In this document: in pieces, positions 45,201 to 46,276 of the stretch
Layout of the letters: each line of letters begins with the position of its first letter
Position numbering within the stretch: position 1 is the first letter of the stretch
Assembly (NCBI RefSeq): GCF_003113265.1
Contig: NZ_PUIV01000031.1
Coordinates: 1 to 46,276, forward strand
Origin: Methylosinus sporium
GTDB lineage: Bacteria > Pseudomonadota > Alphaproteobacteria > Rhizobiales > Beijerinckiaceae
Direction of reading: 5' to 3'
Length of the DNA stretch: 46,276 nt
Position numbers and translations under genes: made by a program
The notes under the pieces: model-generated
What the model saw: the letters and a program-made list of their open reading frames with translations, nothing else
Databases searched by the model: none
Told to the model about the DNA's origin: nothing

Positions 45201-45608
45201 TCAAAGCGGATTTGAAGCTCTTATGGAGGAGCCGCGCGTCGAGGCGCGGCGGGTTTCGATGATGGCGAGACGCCTTTCCAGACCTTGGATTGCTTTGACG
45301 ACGCCGCCGAGCGTCGGCGCAGCCGCAGGAAGAGAAGCGACGGCGCGGCGAAGGGCCGACACCTCCGCCCGCAACTCCTCGAACGCCGCCGCGTCGATCG
45401 GCGCGGGGCGGCGCTCCTTGTCGATCGATCCGGTCACATCTTTCGGCGCGGAAGCTCTTGCGGCGATCTCCGCCGGCGGCAGCCAAACGAGAGGATCGGA
45501 GGCCGAAGTCGACGCGGATTTCGGAGATTGTGGCGCGCCGAGCGCTTCTCTTTGCCCGACGAAGGCGAAAACGACCAAAAAAACAAGCGTGGTGAAGAAT
45601 AGCGACAT
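45201..45608 (-). CDS. small membrane-anchored coiled-coil protein
   Basis: 135 residues with a GAGGAGAGAG site just before the ATG. An N-terminal hydrophobic segment (MSLFFTTLVFLVVFAFVG) serves as anchor or signal. A Ser/Ala/Pro linker follows, then a helix with heptad spacing (FEELRAEVSALRRAVASLPAA .. VVKAIQGLERRLAIIE) likely to form a coiled coil. I do not recognise the family. It faces the lipase gene tail to tail and lies downstream of the DUF2076 gene, which has its own terminator, so it is probably transcribed alone. Confidence 0.7.
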   Translation of the reverse strand: MSLFFTTLVFLVVFAFVGQREALGAPQSPKSASTSASDPLVWLPPAEIAARASAPKDVTGSIDKERRPAPIDAAAFEELRAEVSALRRAVASLPAAAPTLGGVVKAIQGLERRLAIIETRRASTRGSSIRASNPL

Positions 45609-45710
45609 AGCTCTCTCCTCGAGAATCGATAATTCGACGAACCGGGAGACGCTGACGATTTCAACAGGGGGCAGGCTGGCGCAGCTTGGTTAACAGAGGC
45701 ACAACGACGC

Positions 45711-45743
45711 AAAAAAATCGCGGCGCGCTCGGGAGCGCGCCGC
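45711..45743 (-). terminator. terminator of the DUF2076 gene
   Basis: A 10-bp stem GCGGCGCGCT / AGCGCGCCGC with a 4-nt loop; on the minus strand it is followed by GA and seven T residues (A-run 45711-45717). It lies about 30 nt past the stop of the DUF2076 gene. Confidence 0.88.
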
Positions 45744-45772
45744 TCGAGAATTCTCGTCTCGGAGAAGGCGAC

Positions 45773-46276
45773 TCACACGTCGAAGCCGCCGTCCCCGCCG
45801 CCGTCGTCATAGCCGCCGACATCGGTGTCGTAATCGGCGCTCTGCACATCGGGGGCGCTGGGCTCCGGGCCGCCATAGCCGGCGTCGGGATAGCCGCCCT
45901 GGTCGCCGTAGTAATTGTTGATGATCGTGTCGCCGCCGCTGCTCGCGTGCTCGAAGCCCGAGCCGATGCCGAGATTGCTCCCAGCGCCGCCCATGCCGCC
46001 GCCATGGAACAGGCCGCGGATCGAATCGGCGAGCAGCACGCCGCCAGCGACGCCGGCCGCCGTGCCCAGCGCACCCTTCAAGAAGCCGCCGCCGGGGGCC
46101 ACCGCCGCCTGCTGAGGCGGATAGGCCTGCGGGGCGTAGCCGGAAGGCGGGGCCGCATAGCCCGGCGCGCTGGCCGGGGCCGCGCCCCAGGGGCCGCCCT
46201 GCTGCTGCGGGTAGCCGGGCTGCTGGCCGTAGCCCGGAGGCGGGGCGGGACGCGGCGGGGGCGGGGCCTGGCGCTG
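45773..46276 (-). CDS. DUF2076 family protein, 5' end outside window
   Basis: The reading frame runs off the right edge of the window, so the N-terminal part is missing; 167 codons are visible. The visible part begins in a Gln/Pro/Gly/Tyr-rich region (PPPGYGQQPGYPQQQGG), continues with the DUF2076 hallmark GGFLKGALGTAAGVAGGVLLADSIRGLF, and ends in a Gly/Asp-rich tail (GGYDDGGGDGGFDV). A GTG inside this stretch at 46102 is not the true start, because the Pro/Gln-rich frame upstream is continuous and typical of the family. DUF2076 proteins are described as periplasmic ligand-sensor-like; their function is poorly known. Confidence 0.85.
   Translation of the reverse strand, partial: QRQAPPPPRPAPPPGYGQQPGYPQQQGGPWGAAPASAPGYAAPPSGYAPQAYPPQQAAVAPGGGFLKGALGTAAGVAGGVLLADSIRGLFHGGGMGGAGSNLGIGSGFEHASSGGDTIINNYYGDQGGYPDAGYGGPEPSAPDVQSADYDTDVGGYDDGGGDGGFDV

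Overview
The window looks like chromosome from a high-GC alphaproteobacterium. Several gene orders are typical of that class: tatABC-serS-surE-pcm-M23, an AI-2E permease followed by hdaA-ppk-ppx, DUF2232-rplI-dnaB, and a Zur-type site before cobW-DUF1826. Near the right end sits a full-length soluble methane monooxygenase alpha subunit gene (mmoX). It closely resembles what I remember of Methylosinus/Methylocystis MmoX, so the likeliest source is a type II methanotroph of the Methylocystaceae, plausibly Methylosinus. I see no insertion sequence, integrase, prophage, CRISPR array or rRNA.

Layout. 0.2-2.1 kb: tRNA-Cys, a small secreted Cys/Pro-rich protein and an Ala/Pro-rich membrane protein. 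2.4-8.4 kb: gyrA, two glutathione transferase-like genes, a Uma2 nuclease-fold gene, an unknown small protein and a methyltransferase. 8.4-12 kb (minus strand): DUF2232, rplI and dnaB, with a perfect 34-bp palindrome just before dnaB. 12.2-16.2 kb: an ABC permease/ATPase pair divergent from the esterase gene tesA. 16.4-22.8 kb: the Tat translocase, serS flanked by four REP-like repeats, surE, pcm and a LysM/M23 lipoprotein with a degenerate active site. 22.9-29.7 kb: a small secreted protein, a phosphatidyltransferase, an AI-2E permease, hdaA, ppk1 and ppx. 29.7-34.8 kb: a secreted protein, RNase D, a TPR protein, and the zinc-linked cobW-DUF1826 pair. 34.9-41.5 kb: an Mrr-type restriction gene, a single-cysteine peroxiredoxin, a giant AsmA/YhdP-like envelope protein and tyrS. 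41.6-46.3 kb: mmoX, a divergent family I.5-type lipase, a small membrane-anchored coiled-coil protein and a truncated DUF2076 gene.

The standout is mmoX at 41807-43390. It is an orphan: no mmoY, mmoB, mmoZ, mmoD or mmoC lies anywhere in the window, and tyrS is the next gene downstream. All six diiron ligands are intact. A textbook sigma-54 promoter lies about 150 bp upstream of its start, an AT-rich block with paired inverted repeats lies at enhancer distance, and a strong intrinsic terminator follows. It therefore looks like a self-contained, regulated single-gene unit rather than a decaying fragment. From memory, a duplicated mmoX outside the sMMO operon has been reported in Methylosinus sporium, so this may be that locus or its equivalent. 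The role of such a lone hydroxylase subunit is unsettled as far as I know.

Most remaining genes are housekeeping: replication (gyrA, dnaB, hdaA), translation (rplI, serS, tyrS, tRNA-Cys), envelope and secretion (tat, NlpD-like, YhdP-like, ybbAP/tesA), and polyphosphate and stress physiology (ppk, ppx, surE, pcm, bcp). All similarity statements are from reading the sequence and memory of families; no database search was run.
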